DNA of 64,000 nucleotides from Cryobacterium inferilacus (lineage in GTDB: Bacteria > Actinomycetota > Actinomycetes > Actinomycetales > Microbacteriaceae). Every line of letters begins with the position of its first letter. Position 1 is the stretch's first letter. Below the pieces are notes generated by a model that had not been told where the DNA came from, searched no databases, and was given only the letters and a program-made list of their open reading frames with translations. Shown here piece after piece: positions 51,161 to 61,214 of this stretch. Location: the NCBI RefSeq assembly GCF_019599185.1, contig NZ_JAIEUL010000010.1, positions 1 through 64,000 on the forward strand, written 5' to 3'. The translations under genes and the position numbers were made by a program.

Positions 51161-51784
51161 ATGCAGTTCTCCCTGTGGGTGGCCCTGGTGGGCGCGGGCA
51201 CCCTGATCAGCTTCACACCCGGAGCCGGGGCCATCAACACCATGAGCAACGCCCTCAATGCGGGGTTCCGCCGCTCGATCTGGGGAATCCTCGGTCAGCA
51301 GGCCGCACTGCTCATCCACATCGTGATCGTGGCCCTCGGGGTGGGCCTGCTCGTGGCCGGTTCACCGGTGGCGTTCAACGTCATCCGCTACGCCGGCGCG
51401 GCCTACCTGGTCTATCTGGGCATCCGGCAGTTTCTGGCCACGCCAGAGCTCGATGCCGAACGCACCAGGGCGCTGAGCGACGAGCCGCGCTGGTCGATGT
51501 TCCAGCGCGGCCTGTGGGTGAACATGCTCAACCCCAAGGCGATCGTGTTCTTCCTGGCCTTCCTGCCCCAGTTCATCCGGGTCGACCGGCCGCTGCCCAC
51601 CCAGTACCTGATCGTGGCCGCCACCGTCGTCGCGATCGACATCCTGGTGATGTGGTTCTTCTTCGCCGTCGCCGCGCGGTCCTTTCAACGCTTCACCAGG
51701 GATGCCAGGGGCCAGCGGGTGCTGAACCGCGTGTTCGGGCTGCTCTTCATCGCCGTCGGCGTGCTGCTCGCGGTCATCCACTGA
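51161..51784 (+). CDS. LysE/RhtB-family amino acid exporter
   Basis: A 207-aa membrane protein with six helices. The N-terminus MQFSLWVALVGAGTLISFTPGAGAINTMSNALNAGFRRSIWGILGQ carries the LysE family Pro-Gly motif, and RGLWVNMLNPKAIVFFLAFLPQFI is the second signature. It exports amino acids such as homoserine, threonine or related metabolites; the substrate is not determined. There is no clear ribosome site before the ATG. Divergent from the padR gene. Confidence 0.92.
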   Translation: MQFSLWVALVGAGTLISFTPGAGAINTMSNALNAGFRRSIWGILGQQAALLIHIVIVALGVGLLVAGSPVAFNVIRYAGAAYLVYLGIRQFLATPELDAERTRALSDEPRWSMFQRGLWVNMLNPKAIVFFLAFLPQFIRVDRPLPTQYLIVAATVVAIDILVMWFFFAVAARSFQRFTRDARGQRVLNRVFGLLFIAVGVLLAVIH

Positions 51785-51807
51785 ACCGACGCCTCAAACG
51801 GTGCAGG

Positions 51808-52323
51808 TTACTTCTTGTCTTTCTTGTCGTCCACGATGCCACCGATGAGACCACCGATCGCTCCGCCGAGCGCCCCGCCAGCGGGTCCGCCCAGGATCGC
51901 CCCGATCCCGGCTCCGATGCCGGCGAGGCTGGACCCGTAGCTCACCCTGGCGATCGTGACCGTCGTCGATCCGTCGGGATTCTCCGACAGCTCGAAGGAC
52001 CCGACCGCGGCCGACGCCACGACCAGCGCGACCGGGCTGGCCGTGCCGGTCGCAGCCAACTCGCCATACATGTCCCGGGTCCGGAAATACGCCCGCTGGG
52101 CATCGCCTTTCGGCTCCCCCGCCTGATAGCCGATCGTGTAGAGCTCCAGCAGCGTTCGCCCTTCGGCCTCGGTGATGAGACCGCCCGCCTGCAACCGGTC
52201 CAGGATCGCTCGGTGATCACTGACCATGTCGCCCTTGTTCGCCGCGGTGATTCGTCGAGCCTCCGCGCGGGCGGCGTGCATCAATCCGGCGATATCCGTT
52301 CCAAGGTACGTCGGAGTGTCCAT
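51808..52323 (-). CDS. Gly-zipper membrane protein with N-terminal helical domain (hypothetical)
   Basis: A 171-aa protein. The N-terminal part (about 1-80: DIAGLMHAARAEARRITAANKGDMVSDHRAILDRLQAGGLITEAEGRTLLELY) is helical; a middle part (about 95-125) is beta-like. The C-terminus is a glycine zipper, SSLAGIGAGIGAILGGPAGG, followed by ALGGAIGGLIGGIVDDKKDKK, likely a membrane-embedded hairpin. AGGAGG stands seven bases before the ATG. No family recognised. It converges on lysE with 23 bp between. Confidence 0.75.
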   Translation of the reverse strand: MDTPTYLGTDIAGLMHAARAEARRITAANKGDMVSDHRAILDRLQAGGLITEAEGRTLLELYTIGYQAGEPKGDAQRAYFRTRDMYGELAATGTASPVALVVASAAVGSFELSENPDGSTTVTIARVSYGSSLAGIGAGIGAILGGPAGGALGGAIGGLIGGIVDDKKDKK

Positions 52324-52489
52324 GTGGTGCCTCCTCTGAGCGTCGCATTTCTGTGCCGCCCAGTGAAGCACTCCCGGGAGGCCTGCACGAGGGGCGGTCG
52401 CGAACCGGCATCGCGTCGACAACGGGCTCGTCGACCGGGGTACGGGCAGGGCCTCCCCCGCGGCCGGCCGGGACCGTACTGTGGAGCGT

Positions 52490-54378
<1,889 letters not shown>

Positions 54379-54443
54379 CTACGTTCTCACGCGCGCATCT
54401 GGGAGGCTCTGTCACACCCTGCCTCGCGGCCGGGGCGGGGCGG

Positions 54444-55244
54444 TCATTTCTGGGCGAGCTGCTCCCGTTGCCACGAGCTCAGGTCGGTCAGCCACTCCAG
54501 CGGCGCCGACGAGCCCACCCGCGGGTCGTCGAACGCGGCGCCGTCGCGCAGCGCCTGCACGTACGCCCGGTCCAGGTCGATCCGCGCCCGCACCTGCTCG
54601 CCCACGCCCACGGAGCCGTGGCCGGGGATGACCACATCTACCCGGTCGGCCACGCTGTCGAACAGTTCCAGCGCCGCCAGGTAGTCCTCGAGCGGATGCG
54701 CCGCCTCCAGGTCGAGGAACGGCATCAGGATGTCGGACAGCATGTCGCCGGCGACGAGAACCCGGCTCTCCTCGATCAGCAGGGCCGCGTGCCCTGGCGC
54801 GTGGCCGCGGTGCTCGATCAGCCGCACGGTGGGCCCGTCCCAGGGCAGTTGCGTGCTGCCGGCGGGGAGGCCGGTGACGAGGCCGAGCAGCTCCATCGGG
54901 ATCTCCTCGGCGTACTCCGGCGGTAGTCCCTCGGCGATCTGCTCCGGCCAGTCCGGCTGCGCGAGCAGGGTGAGCAGGTACGCCGCGCAGGCATCCGTGC
55001 CGTATCGGGGCGCGTCGCCGAGGTCGGGGTGCCAGAGCACGTGGTCCCAGTCCGGATGCGTCGAGAAGCCGGCCACGACCGGCTGACCCAGCTCGCGCAG
55101 ATCGGCGGCGAGCCCGGCCAGCTCGGTCACGGTGAGACCGGGGTCGACGAGCAGCACGCCCTGGCGGCCCTGAACGACAACGGAATTGCTCTGGATGAAT
55201 TCGCTGACGTGGATCAACACGCCCTCCGCGACTGGTTGCAACAC
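54444..55244 (-). CDS. Metallo-beta-lactamase-fold hydrolase with altered HxHxDH motif
   Basis: A 266-aa MBL-fold protein. Metal-site elements: FSTHPDWDHVLWH (H63, D65, D67, H68), GHAPGHAALL (H152), VLVAGDML (D167) and VVIPGHGSVG (H209). In the common HxHxDH motif the second His is replaced by Asp65 (codon GAC), which may change metal binding; this may be a family trait or a substitution. The GTG start has AAGGAG about six bases upstream, a strong ribosome site. It is divergent from the MFS gene. Confidence 0.87.
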   Translation of the reverse strand: MLQPVAEGVLIHVSEFIQSNSVVVQGRQGVLLVDPGLTVTELAGLAADLRELGQPVVAGFSTHPDWDHVLWHPDLGDAPRYGTDACAAYLLTLLAQPDWPEQIAEGLPPEYAEEIPMELLGLVTGLPAGSTQLPWDGPTVRLIEHRGHAPGHAALLIEESRVLVAGDMLSDILMPFLDLEAAHPLEDYLAALELFDSVADRVDVVIPGHGSVGVGEQVRARIDLDRAYVQALRDGAAFDDPRVGSSAPLEWLTDLSSWQREQLAQK

Positions 55245-55467
55245 GAAATCTCCTTCCGCTGGTGGAACACATTCGACTGTCGAGACGGTACTACGGGCGG
55301 CGGCCGGGCCCTATGGGCGCACCGACGGATACGTCCACCAGACTAGCCACATGATGTTCACAGTGTCTACAATTGGGCCTACGGCGTGCGGGCGACTCAG
55401 CCGCCGATTCGAACGGCGGTCCCTCGAGCCTTGACAGCGTCTGTGCCCGCCCTGGGAGGATCTACAC

Positions 55468-56883
55468 ATGGCAACTTCGAACGACGCTCCGCCGGCAGCC
55501 GCACAGCACGCCGACCCGGCTCCCGGTGGCGCCCGCACCTTCGCGCAGGTGCTGGTGAACACGGCCGTCGCCAACGTCACGACGAGTTTTCTCTGGTTCG
55601 CCCTCACCTTCTGGGTCTACCTGGAAACCCGCTCCGTGCTCGCGACCGGCATCATCGGCGGCGCGTACATGCTGCTCGTCGCGGTGTTCTCGATGGCGTT
55701 CGGCACGATCGTCGACCGGCACCGCAAGCACCTCGTCATGGTGTTTGCCGGCGCGGTCACCCTGGTCGCCTTCAGCATCGGCGGCGCACTGTACTTCCTG
55801 TTCCCCGAGTCCACCCTGCTCGACCTGGGCGGGCCGATGTTCTGGCTGTTCAGCGGCATCATCCTCTTCGGCGCGGTGATCGAGAACATGCGCAACATCG
55901 CGCTGTCCACCGTCGTCACCCTGCTGATCCCGGTCGAGCGGCACGCCAACGCCAACGGCCTCGTCGGCACAGTGCAGGGGCTGGCGTTCATGGTCACCAG
56001 CGTCTTCAGCGGGCTCGCGATCGGGCTGCTCGGCATGGGCTGGACGCTGATCATCGCCATCGTCCTGTCGGCGGCGGCCCTGGCGCACCTGCTGTTCCTG
56101 CGCATCCCCGAAGATCAGCCCCAGCAGGATGGCGAGCGACGGCCGCTCGTTGACCTGCGCGGCAGCATCACCGCCGTGCGCGCGGCCACGGGGCTCTTCG
56201 CTCTGATCATCTTCTCCACCTTCAACAACTTCATCGGCGGCGTCTATATGGCGCTGATGGACCCGTACGGCCTCGAGCTCTTCCCCGTCGAGGTATGGGG
56301 AATCGTTCTCGGTGTCACCTCGACCGGGTTCATCATCGGTGGCCTGCTGATCGCGAAGTTCGGTCTCGGCCGCAACCCCATCCGTACGATGCTGCTGCTC
56401 GTCATCCTGATGGGCGTGCTCGGCGCGCTGTTCATGATCCGCGAGTGGTGGTGGCTGTACGCCGCGGGCATCTGGGTCTACATGGCGCTCATCCCCGCCG
56501 TCGAGGCGTCCGAGCAGACGGTCATCCAAAAGCTGGTGCCCTTCCGCGAGCAGGGCCGCGTGTTCGGGTTCGCCGCGGCGTTCGAGTCGGCGGCGGCCCC
56601 GGTCACCGCGTTCCTCATCGCGCCGATCGCCGAGTTCATCATCATCCCGTTCATGAACTCGGATGCCGGCCGCTCCAGTCTCGGCGGGCTCCTGGGCGAC
56701 GGCCAGGCGCGGGGCATCGCGCTCGTGTTCCTCATCGCGGGCATGGTGATGGTGCTCGCGGCCATCGGGGCGTTCTTCACCACGTCCTATCGCCGCCTCT
56801 CGGCGCAGTACCTCGACCAGGCCGCGTCGGTTCCGGCCGACGGCGAGCCGGATGCGACGGCGGAGGCGCAGCTGCGGCACTGA
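55468..56883 (+). CDS. MFS transporter
   Basis: A 471-aa transporter with 12 helices. The motif after helix 2 is AFGTIVDRHRKHLVMVFAG, and the second half has IVLGVTSTGFIIGGLLIAKFGLGRNPIRTMLLLV. The long Asp/Ser-containing loop before the last helices (IIPFMNSDAGRSSLGGLLGDG) is unusual. It may be an efflux pump for a drug or metabolite. GGGAGGATCTACAC precedes the ATG. Confidence 0.92.
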   Translation: MATSNDAPPAAAQHADPAPGGARTFAQVLVNTAVANVTTSFLWFALTFWVYLETRSVLATGIIGGAYMLLVAVFSMAFGTIVDRHRKHLVMVFAGAVTLVAFSIGGALYFLFPESTLLDLGGPMFWLFSGIILFGAVIENMRNIALSTVVTLLIPVERHANANGLVGTVQGLAFMVTSVFSGLAIGLLGMGWTLIIAIVLSAAALAHLLFLRIPEDQPQQDGERRPLVDLRGSITAVRAATGLFALIIFSTFNNFIGGVYMALMDPYGLELFPVEVWGIVLGVTSTGFIIGGLLIAKFGLGRNPIRTMLLLVILMGVLGALFMIREWWWLYAAGIWVYMALIPAVEASEQTVIQKLVPFREQGRVFGFAAAFESAAAPVTAFLIAPIAEFIIIPFMNSDAGRSSLGGLLGDGQARGIALVFLIAGMVMVLAAIGAFFTTSYRRLSAQYLDQAASVPADGEPDATAEAQLRH

Positions 56884-56898
56884 GCCAGGAGACGAAAG

Positions 56899-57048
56899 TC
56901 AGCTGCCGCCGAACCCGATGAAGGGGCGGCTGTCGAGATCCAGAATCTTGTCGCAGTAGCGGCAGCCGTGATACCGCGGCCCATCCGTTGAGTCCTGTTT
57001 CACGACCCATTTGTGTAGGCCGAGCCGGCACCGAAGTCGTCGTTTCAT
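56899..57048 (-). CDS. Small Cys/His protein, possible zinc ribbon (49 aa)
   Basis: A 49-aa protein, MKRRLRCRLGLHKWVVKQDS then TDGPRYHGCRYCDKILDLDS, with a conserved-looking LHKWV motif and a C-x6-H... C-x2-C arrangement that could bind one zinc ion. GGAGG lies about six bases before the ATG, which supports translation. It resembles the short DUF1660-like family. The function is unknown. Confidence 0.65.
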   Translation of the reverse strand: MKRRLRCRLGLHKWVVKQDSTDGPRYHGCRYCDKILDLDSRPFIGFGGS

Positions 57049-57071
57049 CGCGCCCTCCTCGATGCGTGGAG

Positions 57072-58052
57072 CTAGGCCATCGTGGGCTGCAGCAGCCCCT
57101 CGAGGCGCCGGTAGCTCGTCTCCATGCCGTCGGTCATTCCGGTCGCGAGCACCGCGTCGCGCTGCTCGGCGTTCGCATAGGTGATCACCAGTGCGAGCAA
57201 GGTGCCGCCCTCGACCTCGGTGAGGGTCAGTTCGTTGAGCGTCGCCGGGAAGTCCATCCCGATCATCGCCTCGGTCGTGACCGCACGGTACGGTTCCTCT
57301 GCCTCGAGCAGGTCGCCGGTGAAGCCGAATCGCTCGTCGCCGCCGTCCCGCTGCCACTCATAGCGATAGCTGTCGCCCACCGTGGTCGCGATCTCGCAGA
57401 CGGGCATCGACCAGCCGTCCGGGCCGAGCAGCCAGCGCTTCATCAGGGCGGCGTCGTTGTGCGCCCGCCACACCTGGTGGACGGTCCCCCGGATGACCCG
57501 GGCCACCCGCACCTGGGTGTCGCTGAGGATCTGCGCCGCCGTCACGCGCTCGGTGGCGAAGGAGGCCAGATCGGCCAGCACCTGGTCGATCTGGGCCATT
57601 GCCTCCCGAGTGCCTTCGAGCATGCCCATCTCGATGAGCTGCTGCATCTGCTCGAGGGAGTCGAAGTGCGACGTCGTCCGCAGGCGGCTGCCATTCGTGG
57701 TCTCCTCGAAAGCGAAGTCCATCCGGGTGGCGGGGAGGTCGGGGTTCGGCACGCCCGCCGAATCCGCGAATCTGTCGAGCACTTCGAACGCGTGCGGAGC
57801 GTCGGCGGAGGTCCAGTCCCAGCAGCCGTAGTGCACGTCACCCTCCGGTCCGGTCATCGCGTAGATGCTCCGGCCACCGGTCACGGCGTCGTGCCGGAAG
57901 AACTTCGCCGGGTAGGTCGGCGGGCCCCAGAACCGCTCGAGTTGGCGCGGGTCGGTGTAGGCGTCCCAGAGCCGACGCAGGGGCACCGTGAAGTCGGCGT
58001 CGATCGTGATGGTGAGCTGGTCGAGGTCTTTCTCGACGGAAGTGACAGGCAT
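57072..58052 (-). CDS. Tandem SRPBCC (AHSA1-type) protein
   Basis: A 326-aa protein of two Aha1/START-like domains. The first (about 1-165) has ITIDADFTVPLRRLWDAYTDPRQLERFWGPPTYPAKF, the second (about 180-326) has RVIRGTVHQVWRAHNDAALMKRWLLGPDGWSMPVC and ALVITYANAEQRDAVLATGMTDGMETSY. Each resembles single-domain AHSA1 proteins. The ligand is unknown. AAAGGA lies eight bases before the ATG. It is the second gene of an operon led by the ArsR-type regulator. Confidence 0.9.
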   Translation of the reverse strand: MPVTSVEKDLDQLTITIDADFTVPLRRLWDAYTDPRQLERFWGPPTYPAKFFRHDAVTGGRSIYAMTGPEGDVHYGCWDWTSADAPHAFEVLDRFADSAGVPNPDLPATRMDFAFEETTNGSRLRTTSHFDSLEQMQQLIEMGMLEGTREAMAQIDQVLADLASFATERVTAAQILSDTQVRVARVIRGTVHQVWRAHNDAALMKRWLLGPDGWSMPVCEIATTVGDSYRYEWQRDGGDERFGFTGDLLEAEEPYRAVTTEAMIGMDFPATLNELTLTEVEGGTLLALVITYANAEQRDAVLATGMTDGMETSYRRLEGLLQPTMA

Positions 58053-58066
58053 GATGTTCCTTTCGG

Positions 58067-58420
58067 TTAGGTACCGGGTGAAGCCAGGTCGCCTTCAGCG
58101 AGCAGGATGTCGAGGCGGTCGATGCGCGAACGCCAGAGCTCCTCGAAACCGTCGAGTAGAAGCTGCGCCTGGCGGATGCGCGCGAGGTTTCCCCGCACCA
58201 TCCGCTCACGGCCATGGGCTTCTTTGGTCACAAGCCCCGCGTCCTCCAACACTGCAACGTGTTTCTGCACGGCCGCGAACGACATGTCGTAGGAGTCCGC
58301 CAACTGCGACACCGAGACATCGGCCACCAGTGTGCGGCGCACGATATCTCGCCGCGTCGCGTCGGCGAGGGCGCGGAAGAGGCGGTTCACATCCTGATCT
58401 GAAAGCTCTAATACAACCAT
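58067..58420 (-). CDS. ArsR/SmtB-type helix-turn-helix regulator
   Basis: A 117-aa repressor-like protein: LSDQDVNRLFRALADATRRDIVRRTLVADVSVSQLADSYDMSFAAVQKHVAVLEDAGLVTKEAHGRERMVRGN. The Cys metal sites of ArsR are absent, so it does not appear to be a metal sensor; it belongs to the SRPBCC-linked ArsR group, in which such a regulator and an AHSA1 protein form a pair. It overlaps a TTTGATTGCAAA palindrome at its start, a likely operator. The stop lies 14 bp before the SRPBCC gene. Confidence 0.9.
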   Translation of the reverse strand: MVVLELSDQDVNRLFRALADATRRDIVRRTLVADVSVSQLADSYDMSFAAVQKHVAVLEDAGLVTKEAHGRERMVRGNLARIRQAQLLLDGFEELWRSRIDRLDILLAEGDLASPGT

Positions 58421-58431
58421 TTGATTGCAAA
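58420..58431. promoter_or_regulatory. Palindrome at the ArsR start codon, candidate operator
   Basis: TTTG-ATTG-CAAA reads the same inverted arms TTTG/CAAA with a 4-nt spacer. It overlaps the first bases of the ATG of the ArsR-type gene and the region just upstream, a typical site for autorepression. The match to a known consensus is unknown. Confidence 0.4.
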
Positions 58432-58504
58432 TTAGCCGCCGCGAGGGTGTCCCGCAACCGTTCGGAACCGCGAAGGGCCGGGGTCGCCGACCCTCGGAGG
58501 GCAC

Positions 58505-59518
58505 CTACGTCTGGAGGGCCTGCGGCTGCGGCCCGCGCATGCGGGTGCCGGCGGCCACCGCGGCAACGACCGCGAACAGGCCGACCACGATGAATCCGAA
58601 GTAGGTGGTATCGATGGGCAGGGTGAGGTTCGACACGGTGGCCTGACTGAGGATCTCCGAGAATCCCACGATCGCAACCACCACGGCGGCCGCGATCGAC
58701 AACGAGGTGACGACCAGGTTGTAACGGTAGTGGCGCCCGGAATGTTGGGCTGCCCAGCCGTAGAGACGCGCCATGAAGGCACCGTCGAGGGTGTCGAAAA
58801 AGCTCATGCCGGCAGTGAAGAGCAGCGGGAGGGCCACGGCGAGGGCCCAGGAGACCTGGAAGGAGGCCGCACCGGCGGTGATGAACAAGCCGATGGTCGC
58901 GGCGGTGTCGAAGCCGAGGCCGAACAGCAGGCCCAGCGGATACATGCGCCCAGGTCGGTCGACGAGGTTGGCGACCGGGCGGAAGAGGCGGAACAGCAGC
59001 CCCGTCGGCCCGCCGCCGGCCTCGGCGGGTTCAGCGCCCGCCGACTCTCCGCGGCGACGCTGCACCAGCCGCACCAGCGAGTGCAGATTGACCATGCCGA
59101 ACGCGAGCACGAACAGGACCGAGATGCTCACGCCCCAGAGGCCGGCGGCCTGGCGAATGGGCGAGGTGTCGTCTTCGATCACCGTGACCAGCACGTGCAC
59201 CCCCGCCGCGAGGAGGGCGACAGTGCCGATGACCACGGTGGAGTGGCCCAGGGAGAACCAGAAACCGACCGAGCTGAACCGCGCTCCGGGCCCGGTGAGT
59301 TTGCGGGTCGCGTTGTCGATGGCGGCGATGTGGTCGGCATCAAAGGCGTGGCGCACCCCGAGCAGGTAGGCGGTGGCCGCCAGTCCCAGAACCAGCAGCG
59401 TGTCCTTGCCCATCCAGATGGCCAGGATCGGCAGGCCCCATCCGAACACGTGCAGGCCGGCGATGGTCGCGATGATGGCGATCGTAGAGCCGACCGGTGT
59501 TCGCACTGCTGGTTTCAT
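58505..59518 (-). CDS. Nickel/cobalt transporter (NiCoT, HoxN/NixA family)
   Basis: A 337-aa integral membrane protein with about eight helices. The NiCoT signature is LLGVRHAFDADHIAAIDN (HxxxxDH, about 53-70), followed by GFWFSLGHSTVV and LGLLFGLGFDTAATIGLF. It imports Ni2+ (or Co2+), needed for urease activation. The ATG overlaps the TGA of ureD (ATGA), so it is the last gene of the urease operon and its expression is tied to it. AGGA stands eight bases upstream. Confidence 0.93.
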   Translation of the reverse strand: MKPAVRTPVGSTIAIIATIAGLHVFGWGLPILAIWMGKDTLLVLGLAATAYLLGVRHAFDADHIAAIDNATRKLTGPGARFSSVGFWFSLGHSTVVIGTVALLAAGVHVLVTVIEDDTSPIRQAAGLWGVSISVLFVLAFGMVNLHSLVRLVQRRRGESAGAEPAEAGGGPTGLLFRLFRPVANLVDRPGRMYPLGLLFGLGFDTAATIGLFITAGAASFQVSWALAVALPLLFTAGMSFFDTLDGAFMARLYGWAAQHSGRHYRYNLVVTSLSIAAAVVVAIVGFSEILSQATVSNLTLPIDTTYFGFIVVGLFAVVAAVAAGTRMRGPQPQALQT

Positions 59519-60375
59519 GCGCGGGATCCTAACGAGAGTGCGTGGGCAGGGGCGGGCATCCGGTTGTCGAAGCCATCGGTGGCGTCGGCCGGGGTGGCCC
59601 AGAGGGCGGCGGCATGAACCGCGAGCGCGTGCGCGCACCAGTGCGTCCACACGGGTGTCAACAGCGAACGGTGGGCCTCGTGCTGCAGGGAGCGAGCGAT
59701 GCTGGCCGGCCCCTCCGGCTGCAGCAGCTCGGTCGGCCCGAGCTGAGCAGCAGCGCCGGGCCCGTCCGAGCCGGCCGGGGCCCGCGTGCCCAGCAGCAGC
59801 AGCGAATCGAGCACCCGGTGGCCGCCGAGCACGCCGGGGACCGGCTCGGCCCCGCGCACCCGCAGCCGTTCGACGAAGAGCGGCTCGGCGACATCGCTCG
59901 TCTGCGGGTCTGCGCCGCCGGTCGTGAGCACGGTGGTGTGCAGGTCGATGGCACCGCCGCGTTCACCGGTGCGGCCCAGCACGATGGTTTCGCGCAGGCA
60001 GGCCAGTGCGCCGTGGCCGCGCAGGGTGATGGTGGTGCGTCGGTCCACGTTGGCGCCGTCGGCCAGCACGAACGGCAGGCCATGCCAGATCAGCAGGGCA
60101 TTCGCCTCCACGGTCGCCTCGACGGTCCAGGTCGACTGCAGGCCGTCGGCGTCATAGGCGACGGTTCCCCCGATGTCCTCGAGCTCGAGGGTGCAGCCGG
60201 CGCCCACGGTGATCGACAGACGCACCTCGTCCCCACCCAGCAGCAGGGCGCCGCCGGCGACGAGAGCCACCCTGGCGGATGCGGGGCCGGTCTCGATGAC
60301 CCGCGGAACCAGCGCCCCCGCCCGGGTTTCCAGGCGCGCCCGACCGGGAGCTGCGCATAAACGGATGGAGGTCAT
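59515..60375 (-). CDS. ureD: Urease accessory protein UreD
   Basis: A 286-aa UreD/UreH protein. Family features are VGAGCTLELEDIGGTVAYDAD, LLIWHGLPFVLADGANVDRRTTITLRGHG and LRETIVLGRTGERGG. It forms the scaffold UreD-UreF-UreG that delivers nickel to apo-urease. No Shine-Dalgarno sequence is obvious at the ATG. It follows ureG with a 59-bp gap, longer than the other gaps in the operon, and overlaps the nickel transporter gene. Confidence 0.92.
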   Translation of the reverse strand: MTSIRLCAAPGRARLETRAGALVPRVIETGPASARVALVAGGALLLGGDEVRLSITVGAGCTLELEDIGGTVAYDADGLQSTWTVEATVEANALLIWHGLPFVLADGANVDRRTTITLRGHGALACLRETIVLGRTGERGGAIDLHTTVLTTGGADPQTSDVAEPLFVERLRVRGAEPVPGVLGGHRVLDSLLLLGTRAPAGSDGPGAAAQLGPTELLQPEGPASIARSLQHEAHRSLLTPVWTHWCAHALAVHAAALWATPADATDGFDNRMPAPAHALSLGSRA

Positions 60376-60434
60376 TTCAGGCCAAATCGGGTGCGGTCCC
60401 GGTCAGCGGAGAACGCCGACCGGAACGTGACGGG

Positions 60435-61214
60435 CTAGTGGTGGGTGTGAGCGGGCTCGCCGTCGTGCACATGCTCGGTCTCATCGTGGCTGTGCAGCAG
60501 GCCCGGGCCGCCCTCCTCGTCTGCGTGGAAGTGCGGCGCCATCGGGCCGGGATCCTGTGGGGTGTGGGTTCCGGCTCGGTGTTCGACCAGCAGGCCGCGC
60601 ACCCAGGCGGCGAGGGTCTCCACGCTGGCAGCGTCAGAGCGCGACAGGGCGAGAACCTGGCGGCCCTCACGGGCGGTCTCGGCGTCGGCGACCATGGCCG
60701 GCACATCCACGCCCACATAGGGGGCGAGGTCGGTCTTGTTCACCACCAGCAGGTCGGCGCGGGCGATGCCGGGGCCGCCCTTGCGGGCCACGTCTCCCCC
60801 GCCGGCCACGTCGAGCACGAAGATCTGCGCATCCACCAGGGCCGGCGAGAAGGTGGCCGTGAGATTGTCGCCGCCGGATTCGATCAGCACGACGTCGAGC
60901 GGATTGAAGTCTCGCTCCAGGTCTTCCACGGCGAGCAGGTTCACGGTGATGTCGTCACGGATGGCCGTGTGCGGGCAGGCGCCGGTCTCGACCGCACGGA
61001 TGCGCTCAGGCTCGAGCACGCCGGCAGAGCGCAGAAAGCGGGCATCTTCGTCGGTGTAGATGTCGTTGGTGATCACGCCGAGGCGGAGCTCTGCGGCGAG
61101 CGCGCGGCAGACGGTGGCGATGAGGGAGCTCTTGCCGGTTCCCACCGGACCGGCGACACCGATGCGAAGGGACCGCGCGGGGGCGCTGCTGGACGGAGTT
61201 GAGTTCTCAAGCAC
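60435..61214 (-). CDS. ureG: Urease accessory GTPase UreG with C-terminal His-rich tail
   Basis: A 259-aa GTPase powering nickel insertion into urease. Walker A is GPVGTGKSS (22-30); switch/metal motif [14 protein letters not shown] has the conserved Cys-Pro-His; [20 protein letters not shown] and [12 protein letters not shown] (guanine specificity) follow. The last 40 residues are His-rich (nine His in the HFH, HSH, HVH, HTHH clusters), unlike the usual N-terminal His stretch of other UreG proteins. No UreE is encoded in the operon, so this tail may hold nickel. GTG start with AAGG seven bases upstream; it overlaps the ureF stop by 8 nt. Confidence 0.95.
   Translation of the reverse strand: MLENSTPSSSAPARSLRIGVAGPVGTGKSSLIATVCRALAAELRLGVITNDIYTDEDARFLRSAGVLEPERIRAVETGACPHTAIRDDITVNLLAVEDLERDFNPLDVVLIESGGDNLTATFSPALVDAQIFVLDVAGGGDVARKGGPGIARADLLVVNKTDLAPYVGVDVPAMVADAETAREGRQVLALSRSDAASVETLAAWVRGLLVEHRAGTHTPQDPGPMAPHFHADEEGGPGLLHSHDETEHVHDGEPAHTHH

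Noticed and set aside
55368..55373. TACAAT as a -10 box for the MFS gene
   Set aside because: No acceptable -35 element lies at the right distance, and the start codon is nearly 100 bp away. Not enough to call a promoter.
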